Below are positions 31,367-42,235 of a DNA stretch of 64,000 bases, piece by piece (position 1 is the first letter of the stretch; the number at the start of each line of letters is the position of its first letter). The notes under the pieces were generated by a model. The model was not told where the DNA came from and did not search any database. It worked only from the letters and a program-made list of their open reading frames with translations. The translations under genes were made by a program, and so were the position numbers. Source of the DNA: Xanthomonas sp. DAR 80977 (GTDB taxonomy: Bacteria > Pseudomonadota > Gammaproteobacteria > Xanthomonadales > Xanthomonadaceae). The DNA lies in the NCBI RefSeq assembly GCF_041240605.1, contig NZ_CP162487.1, forward strand, positions 1 to 64,000. The letters are read 5' to 3'.

Positions 31367-31383
31367 TGTCGCATATTGCGACA
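31367..31383. promoter_or_regulatory. candidate activator site (UAS) for the AcoR-like protein
   Basis: TGTCGCATATTGCGACA is a perfect palindrome with 7-bp arms (TGTCGCA/TGCGACA) around TAT. It ends 142 bases before the -24 element of the divergent aldehyde dehydrogenase promoter, a normal enhancer distance. It also lies 12 bases upstream of the regulator's ATG, which would allow autoregulation. Confidence 0.65.
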
Positions 31384-31524
31384 GGTGTTGCGACGGGTGT
31401 TCCGATAAACACCACATCCGCGGCCCGCGCGCAATCGGCAGACGTGACGCGCCGCAGCAGGAATCGGGCGGGTGCGTCGATGCGTCGCGGTGCGGCGGCA
31501 TGACGCAGCGCAGCACCTGGAACT

Positions 31525-31540
31525 TGGCATCGCTCTTGCG
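31525..31540 (+). promoter_or_regulatory. sigma-54 (-24/-12) promoter of aldehyde dehydrogenase
   Basis: TGGCATCGCTCTTGCG matches the sigma-54 consensus TGGCAC-N5-TTGCW with the required GG and GC dinucleotides at correct spacing. It is 60 bases before the ATG at 31601 and opposite a sigma-54 activator gene. Confidence 0.75.
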
Positions 31541-31600
31541 GTTACCGCCTACCCGGATGCGGCATGCCGCATCCCCTTCCCACCGCCGCAGGAGACCCCG

Positions 31601-33130
<1,530 letters not shown>

Positions 33131-33323
33131 GTCCAGCCGCGGCGGCGGGGCTGCGCTCGGCGGCGGCCGCGCGCCGCGCGCGTGCTCACGGCGAACGTCG
33201 CGCTGCCGGCGCATGGTGGCGCATGGCGGTGCCGTGCGCGCCTGCCCGTCGCCGCGAGCGCGGCCTGCGCGGCCGGCCGGGCAGGCCGCGCTCGCGCCAG
33301 GGTGGCGCAGCGGACGCCACTTC

Positions 33324-33337
33324 CTGATTTGGATCAA
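33324..33337. promoter_or_regulatory. FNR/Anr-type box upstream of adhP
   Basis: CTGATTTGGATCAA matches the FNR/Anr consensus TTGAT-N4-ATCAA with one mismatch. It lies 58 bases before the alcohol dehydrogenase ATG, in the 265-base, very GC-rich gap after the aldehyde dehydrogenase, which otherwise shows nothing. It suggests oxygen control of the second half of this locus. Confidence 0.5.
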
Positions 33338-33395
33338 AGCGCGCCACCGCCGGATCAGCGATGGTGCCGTCACCCGTTCTCCCAAGGAGTGCTGC

Positions 33396-34424
33396 ATGAA
33401 CAAGACGATGAAAGCCGCCGTGGTCCGCGCGTTCGGCCAGCCGCTGACGATCGAGGAAGTGGAGGTGCCGCGGCCGCAGGCCGGCGACATCCTGGTCAAG
33501 ATCGAGGCCTGCGGCGTGTGCCACACCGACCTGCACGCGGCCGAGGGCGACTGGCCGGTGAAGCCGAACCCGCCGTTCATCCCCGGCCACGAGGGCGTGG
33601 GCCATGTGGTCGCGGTCGGCGCCGGCGTCGGCCACGTCAAGGAAGGCGACCGGGTCGGCATCCCGTGGCTGTATTCGGCCTGCGGGCATTGCGAACACTG
33701 CCTGGGCGGCTGGGAAACGCTGTGCGAGGCGCAGCAGAACTCCGGCTACTCGGTCAATGGCGGTTTCGCCGAATACGCGCTGGCCAATGCCGACTACGTC
33801 GGCCACCTGCCGAAGACCATCGGCTTCGTCGAGATCGCGCCGATCCTGTGCGCCGGCGTCACCGTGTACAAGGGCCTGAAGGTCACCGACACCAAGCCCG
33901 GCAACTGGGTGGTGATCTCCGGCATCGGCGGGCTCGGCCACATGGCCGTGCAGTACGCCAAGGCGATGGGCCTGAACGTGGCCGCGGTGGACGTGGACGA
34001 CGCCAAGCTGGCGCTGGCCAGGCGCCTGGGCGCCACGGTGACGGTCAACGCGCTGACCACCGATCCGGTGGCCTACCTGAAGAAGGAGATCGGCGGCGCG
34101 CACGGCGCGCTGGTCACCGCGGTGTCGCCGAAGGCGTTCGAGCAGGCGATCGGCATGGTCCGCCGCGGCGGCACGGTGTCGCTGAACGGGCTGCCGCCGG
34201 GCCAGTTCCCGCTGGACATCTTCGGCATGGTGCTCAACGGCGTGACCGTGCGCGGCTCGATCGTCGGCACGCGCCTGGACCTGCAGGAATCGCTGGACTT
34301 CGCCGAACAGGGCAAGGTCGCCGCGACCGTGGCCACCGACACGCTGGAGAACATCAACGACGTGTTCGCGCGCATGCGCGCCGGCCAGATCGAAGGCCGC
34401 ATCGTGCTGGACATGGCCGCCTGA
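33396..34424 (+). CDS. adhP: zinc-dependent alcohol dehydrogenase
   Basis: A 342-residue medium-chain alcohol dehydrogenase of the AdhP type, interconverting ethanol and acetaldehyde with NAD. The catalytic zinc ligands are Cys in [11 protein letters not shown], His in PGHEGVG and a Cys in [11 protein letters not shown]; the structural zinc uses the four Cys of [15 protein letters not shown]. The Rossmann motif is [25 protein letters not shown] precedes ATG 33396. DUF779 overlaps its stop by TGATG. Together with the ALDH it makes an ethanol-to-acetate pathway. Confidence 0.92.
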   Translation: MNKTMKAAVVRAFGQPLTIEEVEVPRPQAGDILVKIEACGVCHTDLHAAEGDWPVKPNPPFIPGHEGVGHVVAVGAGVGHVKEGDRVGIPWLYSACGHCEHCLGGWETLCEAQQNSGYSVNGGFAEYALANADYVGHLPKTIGFVEIAPILCAGVTVYKGLKVTDTKPGNWVVISGIGGLGHMAVQYAKAMGLNVAAVDVDDAKLALARRLGATVTVNALTTDPVAYLKKEIGGAHGALVTAVSPKAFEQAIGMVRRGGTVSLNGLPPGQFPLDIFGMVLNGVTVRGSIVGTRLDLQESLDFAEQGKVAATVATDTLENINDVFARMRAGQIEGRIVLDMAA

Positions 34425-34819
34425 TGGACGCCGCCGCGCCCGCCTCCGGCGTGCCGCTGCAGGTACTGGCGACACTGCCGGCGCTGCAGCTGATCGACAG
34501 GTTGCGCGCGCGGCACGGGCCGCTGCTGTTCCACCAGTCCGGCGGCTGTTGCGACGGCTCCTCGCCGATGTGCTATCCGCAGGATGACTTCATCGTCGGC
34601 GACCGCGACGTGCAGCTGGGCGAGATCGGCGGCGCGCCGTTCTACATCAGCGCCTCGCAGTTCGAATACTGGAAGCACACGCAACTGATCATCGACGTGG
34701 TGCCCGGGCGCGGCGGCATGTTCTCGCTGGAGAACGGCGAGGGCGTGCGCTTCCTGGTGCGCTCGCGGCTGTTCGGCGACGAGGAGTATGCGGCGCTGCA
34801 GGCGGCGGGGAAGGTGTAG
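34424..34819 (+). CDS. DUF779 protein
   Basis: The 131-residue protein belongs to DUF779, small proteins repeatedly found beside acetaldehyde dehydrogenase genes. The characteristic Cys-rich stretch QSGGCCDGSSPMCYP is present, with FYISASQFEYWKHTQLIIDV in the middle. Its ATG overlaps the adhP stop (TGATG), so it is translationally coupled. A role in maturing or regulating the dehydrogenase pair is an inference from context; its biochemistry is unknown to me. Confidence 0.88.
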   Translation: MDAAAPASGVPLQVLATLPALQLIDRLRARHGPLLFHQSGGCCDGSSPMCYPQDDFIVGDRDVQLGEIGGAPFYISASQFEYWKHTQLIIDVVPGRGGMFSLENGEGVRFLVRSRLFGDEEYAALQAAGKV

Positions 34820-34836
34820 CGGGGCGCAGGGCTCCT

Positions 34837-34906
34837 GTAGGAGCGGCTTCAGCCGCGACAGGTTGCATGGATCGATAGGTCCTGTCGCGGCTGAAGCCGC
34901 TCCTAC
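34837..34906. repeat. REP doublet (REPIN), GTAG type
   Basis: Inverted pair: 34837-34860 (GTAGGAGCGGCTTCAG...) and 34883-34906 (reverse complement). It sits between the convergent ends of the DUF779 gene and the next minus-strand gene, where it may also act as a bidirectional stem-loop. Confidence 0.85.
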
Positions 34907-34923
34907 AAGGGGTTGTGGCGGGC

Positions 34924-35250
<327 letters not shown>

Positions 35251-35385
35251 CTACGCCCGCGGCGTTGAGGTTCCGGTGAAACCGCCACCACTCGCATCGC
35301 GTCCACGCGCTTGTCACGACTGCCTAACGGCACCGGCGCTACTGCTGCCTACCCCCCGCCGCCGATGCCGCCCGGAACTCCCGCC

Positions 35386-35775
35386 ATGCGCCCCAGCGAC
35401 CGCCCCGCCCCGCTGCTGTTCAATGCCCACCTGGACCCGTTGCCGCCGGCGGCGCATCGCCGCGGCGCCGGCCCGCGTCCGCACGACGCGCCGGACTATC
35501 GCCAGTACAGCCTGGCCGACTACCGGCAGCGCCGCGCGCGCCACGGCACCGCGTGGCGCGACCTGTGCCCGGCCTACGCGTTCGCGCTGCGCACCCACGC
35601 CGGCGGCTGGCCGCGCGGGCCGGTGGCCGACACCGACGGCGAACTGGCCGCGCACTGGGAGCAGGTGCGCGGCGAATCGCAGCTGGACTGGCGCCAGGCG
35701 CGGCCGGTGATCGAGGACGCCTGGCAGGCGCTGGACCACCTGCCGGCGCCGGCGCTGCGCGTGGAGGCGCACTGA
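35386..35775 (+). CDS. hypothetical protein overlapping ku
   Basis: A 129-residue protein from ATG 35386 (MRPSDRPAPLLFNAHLDPLPP); ATG 35365 is an alternative, and neither has a clear ribosome site. No signal or membrane segment. The C-terminal two thirds (YRQYSLADYRQRRARHGTAW, then HWEQVRGESQLDW) look folded and helical. Its stop overlaps the ku start (TGATG), so it is cotranslated with ku and is a candidate NHEJ accessory factor. I recognise no family. Confidence 0.65.
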   Translation: MRPSDRPAPLLFNAHLDPLPPAAHRRGAGPRPHDAPDYRQYSLADYRQRRARHGTAWRDLCPAYAFALRTHAGGWPRGPVADTDGELAAHWEQVRGESQLDWRQARPVIEDAWQALDHLPAPALRVEAH

Positions 35776-36752
35776 TGGCGCGCCCGATCTGGACCGGCAC
35801 CCTGTCCTTCGGCCTGCTCAACGTGCCGGTGGCGCTGATGTCCGGCGAACGCCGCATCGACCTGCACTTCCGCATGCTCGACTCGCGCGACAAGCGCCCG
35901 ATCCGCTTCGAGCGGGTCAACGCCGACACCGGCGAAGAGGTGCCGTGGAAGGACATCGTCAAGGCCTACGAGTACAGCAAGGGCAACTACGTGGTGGTCG
36001 AGCAGAAGGACATCGCCTCGGCCGCGCCGGAGAGCCACGAGACGGTGGAGGTGGAGGCCTTCGTCGATGCCGCCGACATCGACCTGCGCTATTTCGAGAA
36101 GCCCTACGTGCTGGTGCCGGGCAAGAAGGCGGAGAAGGGCTACGTGCTGCTGCGCGAGACGCTGCGCGCCACCGGCAAGGTCGGCATCGCGCGGGTGGTG
36201 ATCCGCACCCGCGAATACCTGTCGGCGGTGCTGCCGCAGCAGGACGCGCTGGTGCTGATCCTGCTGCGCTACCCGCAGGAACTGGTCGATCTGGAGGACT
36301 ACACGCTACCCAGCGGCAAGGCCGCCGACTACCGGATCAGCGCCAAGGAAACCGAGATGGCCGCGCAGCTGATCGGCTCGATGTCGGGCAAGTGGGATCC
36401 GTCGGCCTATCACGACGAATTCCGCGAACGCCTGCACGCGGTGATCCAGAAGCGGATCAAGGCGCAGGAAGGCACCGCGCAGGTGGACGACGAGGCCGAC
36501 GCGCCGCAGCGCGAGGACGCCGCCACCAATGTGGTGGATTTCATGTCGCTGCTGCAGAAGAGCCTGGACGCCAAGCGCCGCACTCCGGCGAAGAAGGCGG
36601 AGGCGTCCGTGCCGGTGCGCAAGACCGCGAAAACGCCGGCCAAGAAAGCGGTGAAGAAGGCGGCCAAGCCTGGCGCGAAATCCGCGGGCAAGGCCAAGCC
36701 GGCGAAGAAGACCGCCGCAAGCAAGGCGCCGGCGCGGCGCAAGGCGGGGTAG
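35775..36752 (+). CDS. ku: non-homologous end-joining protein Ku
   Basis: Bacterial Ku homodimer binds DNA double-strand ends and recruits LigD. The 325 residues open with MARPIWTGTLSFGLLNVPVAL and hold the Ku core to about 250 (YEYSKGNYVVVEQKDI, LRETLRATGKVGIARVVIRTREYL), then a Lys/Ala-rich basic tail (about 270-325) of the kind that aids DNA binding and threading. The start overlaps the stop of the upstream small gene, and ligD starts 6 bases after its stop, forming a three-gene operon. Confidence 0.95.
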   Translation: MARPIWTGTLSFGLLNVPVALMSGERRIDLHFRMLDSRDKRPIRFERVNADTGEEVPWKDIVKAYEYSKGNYVVVEQKDIASAAPESHETVEVEAFVDAADIDLRYFEKPYVLVPGKKAEKGYVLLRETLRATGKVGIARVVIRTREYLSAVLPQQDALVLILLRYPQELVDLEDYTLPSGKAADYRISAKETEMAAQLIGSMSGKWDPSAYHDEFRERLHAVIQKRIKAQEGTAQVDDEADAPQREDAATNVVDFMSLLQKSLDAKRRTPAKKAEASVPVRKTAKTPAKKAVKKAAKPGAKSAGKAKPAKKTAASKAPARRKAG

Positions 36753-36758
36753 GGCGCG

Positions 36759-39515
36759 ATGACGCTGCGCGAGTACGCCCGCAAGCGCCGCTTCGGCGCG
36801 ACTCCGGAACCGGCCGACGACAGTGTCGCCGCACCGTCGCGGCGGCCGATCTTCGTGGTGCAGCTGCACCACGCCAGTTCGCGCCACTACGATTTCCGCC
36901 TGGAAGCCGACGGCGTGCTGAAGAGCTGGGCGGTGCCGAAGGGGCCGTCGCTGCGGGTGGGCGAAAAGCGCCTGGCGGTGCAGGTGGAGGACCATCCGCT
37001 GTCCTATGCGGGTTTCGCCGGCGATATCCCCGACGGCCATTACGGCGCCGGCCATGTCGATGTGTTCGACCACGGCACCTGGTCGTGCGACGGCGAGCCG
37101 CTGGCCGCGATCGCCGCCGGCAAGCTGGATTTCGTGCTGCACGGCGAGCGCCTCAACGGCAATTGGAAACTGGTGCGCACCGCGCTGCGCGGCAAGCAGC
37201 CGCAATGGCTGCTGATCAAGCGCGACGATGCGTTCGCCGCCGATCGCGAGGCCGACGACCTGCTGCAGGAACCGCCGGCATCCTCGTCCGCACCGAAGCG
37301 TGCGGCCAAGGCCACCAAGCCCATCAAGGCCGGCAGGACTTCCAAGAAAACCGCGGCTGCCGCAGCGCCGGCCACGTCAGCCGCAGCAGGTGCGACGGCC
37401 AAACCCGCCGCGCGGCCGCGGCGCGGCGATGCGGCCTGGCGCAAGCGCGCGCTGGCCCTGGACGGCGCGCGCGACCGTCCGTGCCCGCCCGGCGAGCGCG
37501 CGCAGCTGACCACGCTGCGCGAGCGCGCGCCCGACGGCGCGCAGTGGCTGCACGAGATCAAGTGGGACGGCTACCGCCTGCTCGCCGATCTGGACGCCGG
37601 CCAGGCGACGCTGCGTTCGCGCAACGACCAGGCCTGGACCGAGAGCTTCCCCGAGGTCGCGCACGCGGTGCAGGCCCTGCCGGTGAGCCAGGCGTGGCTG
37701 GACGGCGAACTGGTGGTGCTCGATGCCGATGGCCGCAGCGATTTCTCCGCGTTGCAGCGGGTCATCGACGGCAGCTCCAGGCAGCCGCTGCGCTACCTGG
37801 TGTTCGACCTGCTCGGCGTGGCCGGCGTGGACCTGCGCGAGGTCCCGCTGCTGCAGCGCAAGCAGTTGTTGCGCGCGCTGCTCGGCGAGACGCCGGGTGT
37901 GCTGGCCTACAGCGACCACGTGCTCGGCCATGGCCCGGAGGTGTTCGCCGCGGCGGCGGCGAAGGGCTACGAGGGCGTGGTCAGCAAGCGCGTGGACGCG
38001 CGCCACCACGGCGGCCGCGGCGGCGACTGGGTCAAGACCAAGCACGAGAACAGCGACGACTTCGTCATCGTCGGCTACACCGACCCCAAGGGCGCGCGCA
38101 GCGGCTTCGGTTCGCTGCTGCTGGCGCAGCGCCGCGATGGCGGGTTGCGCTATGTCGGCCGTGTCGGCACCGGCTTCGACGAATCCGGATTGCGGCGGAT
38201 GACGGCGCAGCTGAAGGCGCTGCAGCGCGAGCAGGCGGTGGTGGACATTCCCGCGCATGCGCCGTTCCCGCGGCGCAGCGTGCACTGGGTGCAGCCGCAG
38301 CTGGTGGCCGAAGTCGCCTTCCGCGGCTGGGCCAAGGAAGGGCTGCTGCGCCAGGCCGCGTTCAAGCGCCTGCGCGAGGACAAGCCGCTGCAGGATCTGG
38401 GCGGGGATCGCGCGCCACCACCACCACCGGCGGCAAGCCAGGGCAGTCATGCCGTGGCGGCGCGCGCTGCGGCATCGGCAAAGAAGACCGCGCCGGCCGC
38501 GCGCGGATCGGCCAGGCCGGCGAAACGCAGCGCTTCGGCCGGCGATGGCGCGAAAAACGGCGTCGCCAAGCGCAAACCGGCGACCGCCAAGCCCGCGCCG
38601 CGCGCAAGCACCGCGGCGCAGAAAGCCGATTCCTCCGCCAGCGCCGATGCCGCGGCCGCGGCGGTTGTCATCACCCACCCGGAGCGCGTGGTGTACCCCG
38701 GCGCCGGCATCAGCAAGGGCGAGGTCGCCGCGTACTACCGCGCCATCGCGCCATGGCTGCTGCAGGAAGTTTCCAACCGTCCGCTGTCGCTGCTGCGCTG
38801 TCCCGATGGTGCCGGCGGCGAGTGCTTCTTCCAGAAACACAACAACCGCGCGCTCGGCGAGCACGTGCACGCGATCGCGCTGGAGCAGAAGAGCGGCACC
38901 GAGGACTACCTGTACATCGACGATCTCGCCGGCCTGCTGGAGCTGGTGCAGATGAACACCCTGGAGCTGCATCCCTGGGGGTCGAGCGTGGACGATCCCG
39001 AGCACCCGGACCGGCTGGTGTTCGACCTGGATCCGGGCGAGGGCGTGAGCTGGGCGCAGATCAAGTCCGCCGCGCGCGAGATCCGCACCCGCCTGCGCGA
39101 GACCGGCCTGGAGAGCTTCGTGCGCCTGTCCGGCGGCAAGGGCCTGCACGTGGTGGTGCCGATCGTGCCCGGCGCGGACTGGGAGCAGGCGCGCGATTTC
39201 TGCGAAGCCTTCGCCCAGGCGCTGGCAGCCTCGGCGCCCGAGCGCTACGTGGCCACGATGAGCAAGGCCAAGCGCAACGGGGTGATCTTCGTCGACTGGC
39301 TGCGCAACGGCCGCGGCAATACCAGCGTGTGTTCGTGGTCGCTGCGCGCACGCGAGCACGCCACCGTGGCGGTGCCGCTGCGCTGGGAGGAACTGGCCCG
39401 CATCGCCTCGCCGCAGGCGTTCCCGCTGGCCAAGGCGCTGCAGCGCGCCGCGCGGCTGCGCGAGCATCCGTGGAAGGAGATGGCGACGCTGCGGCAGCGG
39501 TTGCCCGGGAGCTGA
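36759..39515 (+). CDS. ligD: multifunctional NHEJ DNA ligase LigD
   Basis: LigD seals breaks after end processing. The 918 residues carry three domains in the Pseudomonas order: a 3'-phosphoesterase (about 1-165; HHASSRHYDFRLEADG with His37), an ATP-dependent ligase (about 235-550; HEIKWDGYRLL with nucleotidyl Lys268), and an AEP primase-polymerase (about 640-918; LVFDLDPGEG with metal Asp756 and Asp758). Basic, Ala/Lys-rich linkers separate the domains. It ends the operon that begins at 35386. Confidence 0.95.
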   Translation: MTLREYARKRRFGATPEPADDSVAAPSRRPIFVVQLHHASSRHYDFRLEADGVLKSWAVPKGPSLRVGEKRLAVQVEDHPLSYAGFAGDIPDGHYGAGHVDVFDHGTWSCDGEPLAAIAAGKLDFVLHGERLNGNWKLVRTALRGKQPQWLLIKRDDAFAADREADDLLQEPPASSSAPKRAAKATKPIKAGRTSKKTAAAAAPATSAAAGATAKPAARPRRGDAAWRKRALALDGARDRPCPPGERAQLTTLRERAPDGAQWLHEIKWDGYRLLADLDAGQATLRSRNDQAWTESFPEVAHAVQALPVSQAWLDGELVVLDADGRSDFSALQRVIDGSSRQPLRYLVFDLLGVAGVDLREVPLLQRKQLLRALLGETPGVLAYSDHVLGHGPEVFAAAAAKGYEGVVSKRVDARHHGGRGGDWVKTKHENSDDFVIVGYTDPKGARSGFGSLLLAQRRDGGLRYVGRVGTGFDESGLRRMTAQLKALQREQAVVDIPAHAPFPRRSVHWVQPQLVAEVAFRGWAKEGLLRQAAFKRLREDKPLQDLGGDRAPPPPPAASQGSHAVAARAAASAKKTAPAARGSARPAKRSASAGDGAKNGVAKRKPATAKPAPRASTAAQKADSSASADAAAAAVVITHPERVVYPGAGISKGEVAAYYRAIAPWLLQEVSNRPLSLLRCPDGAGGECFFQKHNNRALGEHVHAIALEQKSGTEDYLYIDDLAGLLELVQMNTLELHPWGSSVDDPEHPDRLVFDLDPGEGVSWAQIKSAAREIRTRLRETGLESFVRLSGGKGLHVVVPIVPGADWEQARDFCEAFAQALAASAPERYVATMSKAKRNGVIFVDWLRNGRGNTSVCSWSLRAREHATVAVPLRWEELARIASPQAFPLAKALQRAARLREHPWKEMATLRQRLPGS

Positions 39516-39639
39516 TTCCTCCAGCCCCGCGTCCGCCGCCCGCGCCGCGCGCCCGGTGCCGCCACCGCGCCCGCGTCGGCACCGCGCGCGGGCCATGCTA
39601 GGCTGCGCCGCTTCTGGATAGGGACGAAAGGATTCGACC

Positions 39640-40452
39640 ATGCTGCGGATGCGACTGTGCGTTTTCGTGCTGGCCTGGCTGTGCGCCGTGCCGGCGTTCG
39701 CAGCCGACCGCTTCGATGCCGTGCTGACGGCGATCCAGGGCAGCGCCATCGAGGCCGAGCAGGTGCGTGCCTCGGTGCAGGCCTCGCCGACGCTGCGCGA
39801 GCAGCTGCTGCAACTGGCCGATGCCGGTCAATTGCAGCGCATCCGCATCGTCGCCGAGCAGCCGGTGGTGAAGGACCATGCGTTCGCCGCCGCAGCGCTC
39901 GACAACGACCTGGTGCTGAGCAGCGGGTTGCTGCAGCAGCTGCGCGACGCGCCACGCCCACATGCGCTGCGCAGCGGCGACGTGGCGGCCGACAACCTGG
40001 TGTTCGTGCTCGCGCACCTGGCGGTGCATCTGGCGGTCAGCGAGCGCCAGGCCCAGTTCGATCGCGCGCTGGCCGAGAAGGTCGCAGCCGGCATGCGCGA
40101 AGCGCAGGCCAAGGGCACCGACTTCGACGCCACGCCGGTGGCGCAGGAGGCACTGAACCACAACATGGCGATCGAGGCCGACGCCTACATCGCCGGCTGG
40201 AATGCTGTGGTCGACGCCGCGCAGCAGCAACAACGCGGCACCGCCGACCCAGCGCCGAGCGAAGCGCAGCGCGCGATGCTGCTCGGGCCGCTGATCCTGA
40301 GCCTGCGCTACGGCAAGGTGTTGGAACGGGCGATGGACGGTGCCGAGGACAAGCACGTGGTGCTCGGCGCCGACGGCATCCGCCCCGACGCCCGCAACGT
40401 GTATGCCATCGCCAAGGCGCTGATGGACGGCGGCATGCTCGAGATCGAATGA
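39640..40452 (+). CDS. secreted protein, degenerate M48-like peptidase
   Basis: A 270-residue exported protein (signal MLRMRLCVFVLAWLCAVPAFAAD, cut near residue 22). The middle resembles an M48-type zinc peptidase in order: a helix with HLAVH (His126, His130) where HExxH is expected, and later IEADAYIAGW (about 175), like the ExDAxxxG third-ligand helix. The catalytic Glu of HExxH is replaced by Leu, so hydrolysis is unlikely. It may be a binding or chaperone-like derivative. It stands alone between ligD and the minus-strand dld gene. Confidence 0.6.
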   Translation: MLRMRLCVFVLAWLCAVPAFAADRFDAVLTAIQGSAIEAEQVRASVQASPTLREQLLQLADAGQLQRIRIVAEQPVVKDHAFAAAALDNDLVLSSGLLQQLRDAPRPHALRSGDVAADNLVFVLAHLAVHLAVSERQAQFDRALAEKVAAGMREAQAKGTDFDATPVAQEALNHNMAIEADAYIAGWNAVVDAAQQQQRGTADPAPSEAQRAMLLGPLILSLRYGKVLERAMDGAEDKHVVLGADGIRPDARNVYAIAKALMDGGMLEIE

Positions 40453-40503
40453 CCGCAACGCGCGTCGGCGGCGTCAGGCCGCGCGCGATGCGTACCGGCG
40501 CGC

Positions 40504-42222
40504 TCAGCCGTGGTCGCCGTCGCAGGCGCGCCAGTGCTTGCCCTTCGGCGTCTGCCCGATCCCCGGATTGAAGCTGTTGGTCGGGTCCAGCGCGCGGTAG
40601 AACGCCGCCAGCGCCGGCTTGGCGCGGTACAGGTGGCCGACGTTGTGCTCGGCCGGATACTCGGCGCCGCGCCGGTCCAGCAGTTCCCACATCGCGTGCT
40701 CGATCGCCAGCGGATCGTGGCCCTTGCGCACCAGGTAGTCCTGGTGGAACACGTGGCAGAAGAAGTGGCCGTAGTAGAGCTTGCCGAGCAGCGCGCGCTC
40801 CAGCTCCGGCGGCAGCGTCTCCTGCCAGTCGCGGTCGTTGCGGCGCAGCGCCACGTCCAGCGCGACGATGTCGGCGACCGTGTCGCGATGCACCTGGCGG
40901 TAGCGCACCGCCGCGCCGGCCACCGCGAAGCGGTGCAGGAAGGCCTTGCGGCCCTCGTCCGCGTCGCAGCGGAAGTAGGCGCCGCTGTCGCGGCCGGCGA
41001 AGTGGCCGGCCAGGAATGCATCGGTCGCCGCGGCGTCCTGCGTGGACACGCGCAGCAGCAGGTGGTGCTCGAAGCGGTCGCGGTAGGTGCGCAGGCGCGG
41101 CGGCAGGTGGTCGGGCAGCAGCTCGGTGAAGGCCTGCAGCGCGCGGTCGGCCAGGCCGGGCAGGCCCAGCGCCTCGCACCAGCCGTCCACGCGGCTCTTC
41201 AGCGCGAAGGCCCGGGGCACCGCATCGGTGCCGAAGCGGTCGATCAGCAGGAAGGTGTCCTTGCCGTAGCGCGCGCCGATGTCGAACGCGTCGCGGTGCA
41301 GGTATTCGCCGCTGATCGGCGGTCGCGCGAAGGCGGTGAGCAGGCCGCGGCGCAGCGCGGTCAGGTCGTCGGTGGCGTTGCTGCCGATGTAGAAGACCGT
41401 ACTGTCCTCGCGCGGGAACGTGTCCAGCCGCACCGCGAACACGCACAGCCGCCCGGCCGAGCCGGAGGCCTCGTAGTGCCGCGCCGGGTCGGCGTTGAAG
41501 CGGGCCGGCGTGTCCGCGTCCACGTCGCGCACGTGCGCGGCGTAGTCCGGGTCGGAGGCGGCGAGGGCAGGGTCGTCGTGGATGTCGGCGGCGGCGTAGT
41601 CGCCCGCCTGCAGCCGGGCCAGGATCTGCTCGGGCGTGTCGCCCAGCGCGATGCCGAGGTGGTTCACCAGCCGCAGCGCGCCGTCGGCGCCGAGCTGCGC
41701 GAACAGCGCCAGCTCGGTATAGGCCGGGCCGCGCCGCACCAGCGCGCCGCCGGAGTTGTTGCACACCCCGCCCAGCACCGAGGCGCCGATGCACGAGGAG
41801 CCGATCACCGAATGCGGCTCGCGCTGCAGCGGCCGCAGCTGCCGCTCCAGCGCATCCAGGGTGGCGCCGGGCAGGCACACCACCTGGCGGCCGTCGTGCA
41901 GCAGCTGCACGCCCTGCAGGCGCAGCGTGCTGATCAACACGATCTGCCGGTCGTAGCCGTCGCCGTCCGGGGTCGAGCCGCCGGTGAGCCCGGTGTTGGC
42001 CGCCTGCACGATGACGATGCGGCCGGCGGCGACCACCGCCTGCAGCACCCGCCACAGTTCCAGCAGCGTGCCCGGCCGCGCCACCGCCAGCACCCGGCCT
42101 TCGCCGAAGCGGTAGCCCTTGCGGAAGCGCCGTGTCGCCCGGTCGCCGACCAGCACGTGGCGGCGGCCCACCGCGTCGCGCAGCTGGTGCAGCAGGCGTG
42201 CTTCGGCAACCGGAGCGTTCAT
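40504..42222 (-). CDS. dld: quinone-dependent D-lactate dehydrogenase
   Basis: Dld is an FAD enzyme at the inner membrane that oxidises D-lactate to pyruvate and passes electrons to quinone. The 572 residues contain the FAD-binding region QAANTGLTGGSTPDGDGYDR, the conserved SSCIGASVLGGVCNNSGGALVRRGPAYTE region (in part), and the C-terminal EYPAEHNVGHLYRAKP. It follows lldD after 13 bases and ends the operon lldR-lldD-dld. No lactate permease gene is nearby. Confidence 0.92.
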   Translation of the reverse strand: MNAPVAEARLLHQLRDAVGRRHVLVGDRATRRFRKGYRFGEGRVLAVARPGTLLELWRVLQAVVAAGRIVIVQAANTGLTGGSTPDGDGYDRQIVLISTLRLQGVQLLHDGRQVVCLPGATLDALERQLRPLQREPHSVIGSSCIGASVLGGVCNNSGGALVRRGPAYTELALFAQLGADGALRLVNHLGIALGDTPEQILARLQAGDYAAADIHDDPALAASDPDYAAHVRDVDADTPARFNADPARHYEASGSAGRLCVFAVRLDTFPREDSTVFYIGSNATDDLTALRRGLLTAFARPPISGEYLHRDAFDIGARYGKDTFLLIDRFGTDAVPRAFALKSRVDGWCEALGLPGLADRALQAFTELLPDHLPPRLRTYRDRFEHHLLLRVSTQDAAATDAFLAGHFAGRDSGAYFRCDADEGRKAFLHRFAVAGAAVRYRQVHRDTVADIVALDVALRRNDRDWQETLPPELERALLGKLYYGHFFCHVFHQDYLVRKGHDPLAIEHAMWELLDRRGAEYPAEHNVGHLYRAKPALAAFYRALDPTNSFNPGIGQTPKGKHWRACDGDHG

Positions 42223-42235
42223 GCGCGCGCCGGCC

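Noticed and set aside
35945..39601. 1218-residue frame overlapping ku and ligD
   Set aside because: An out-of-frame read of ku and ligD, Arg/Ala/Gly-rich; the real genes are clear in the other frames.
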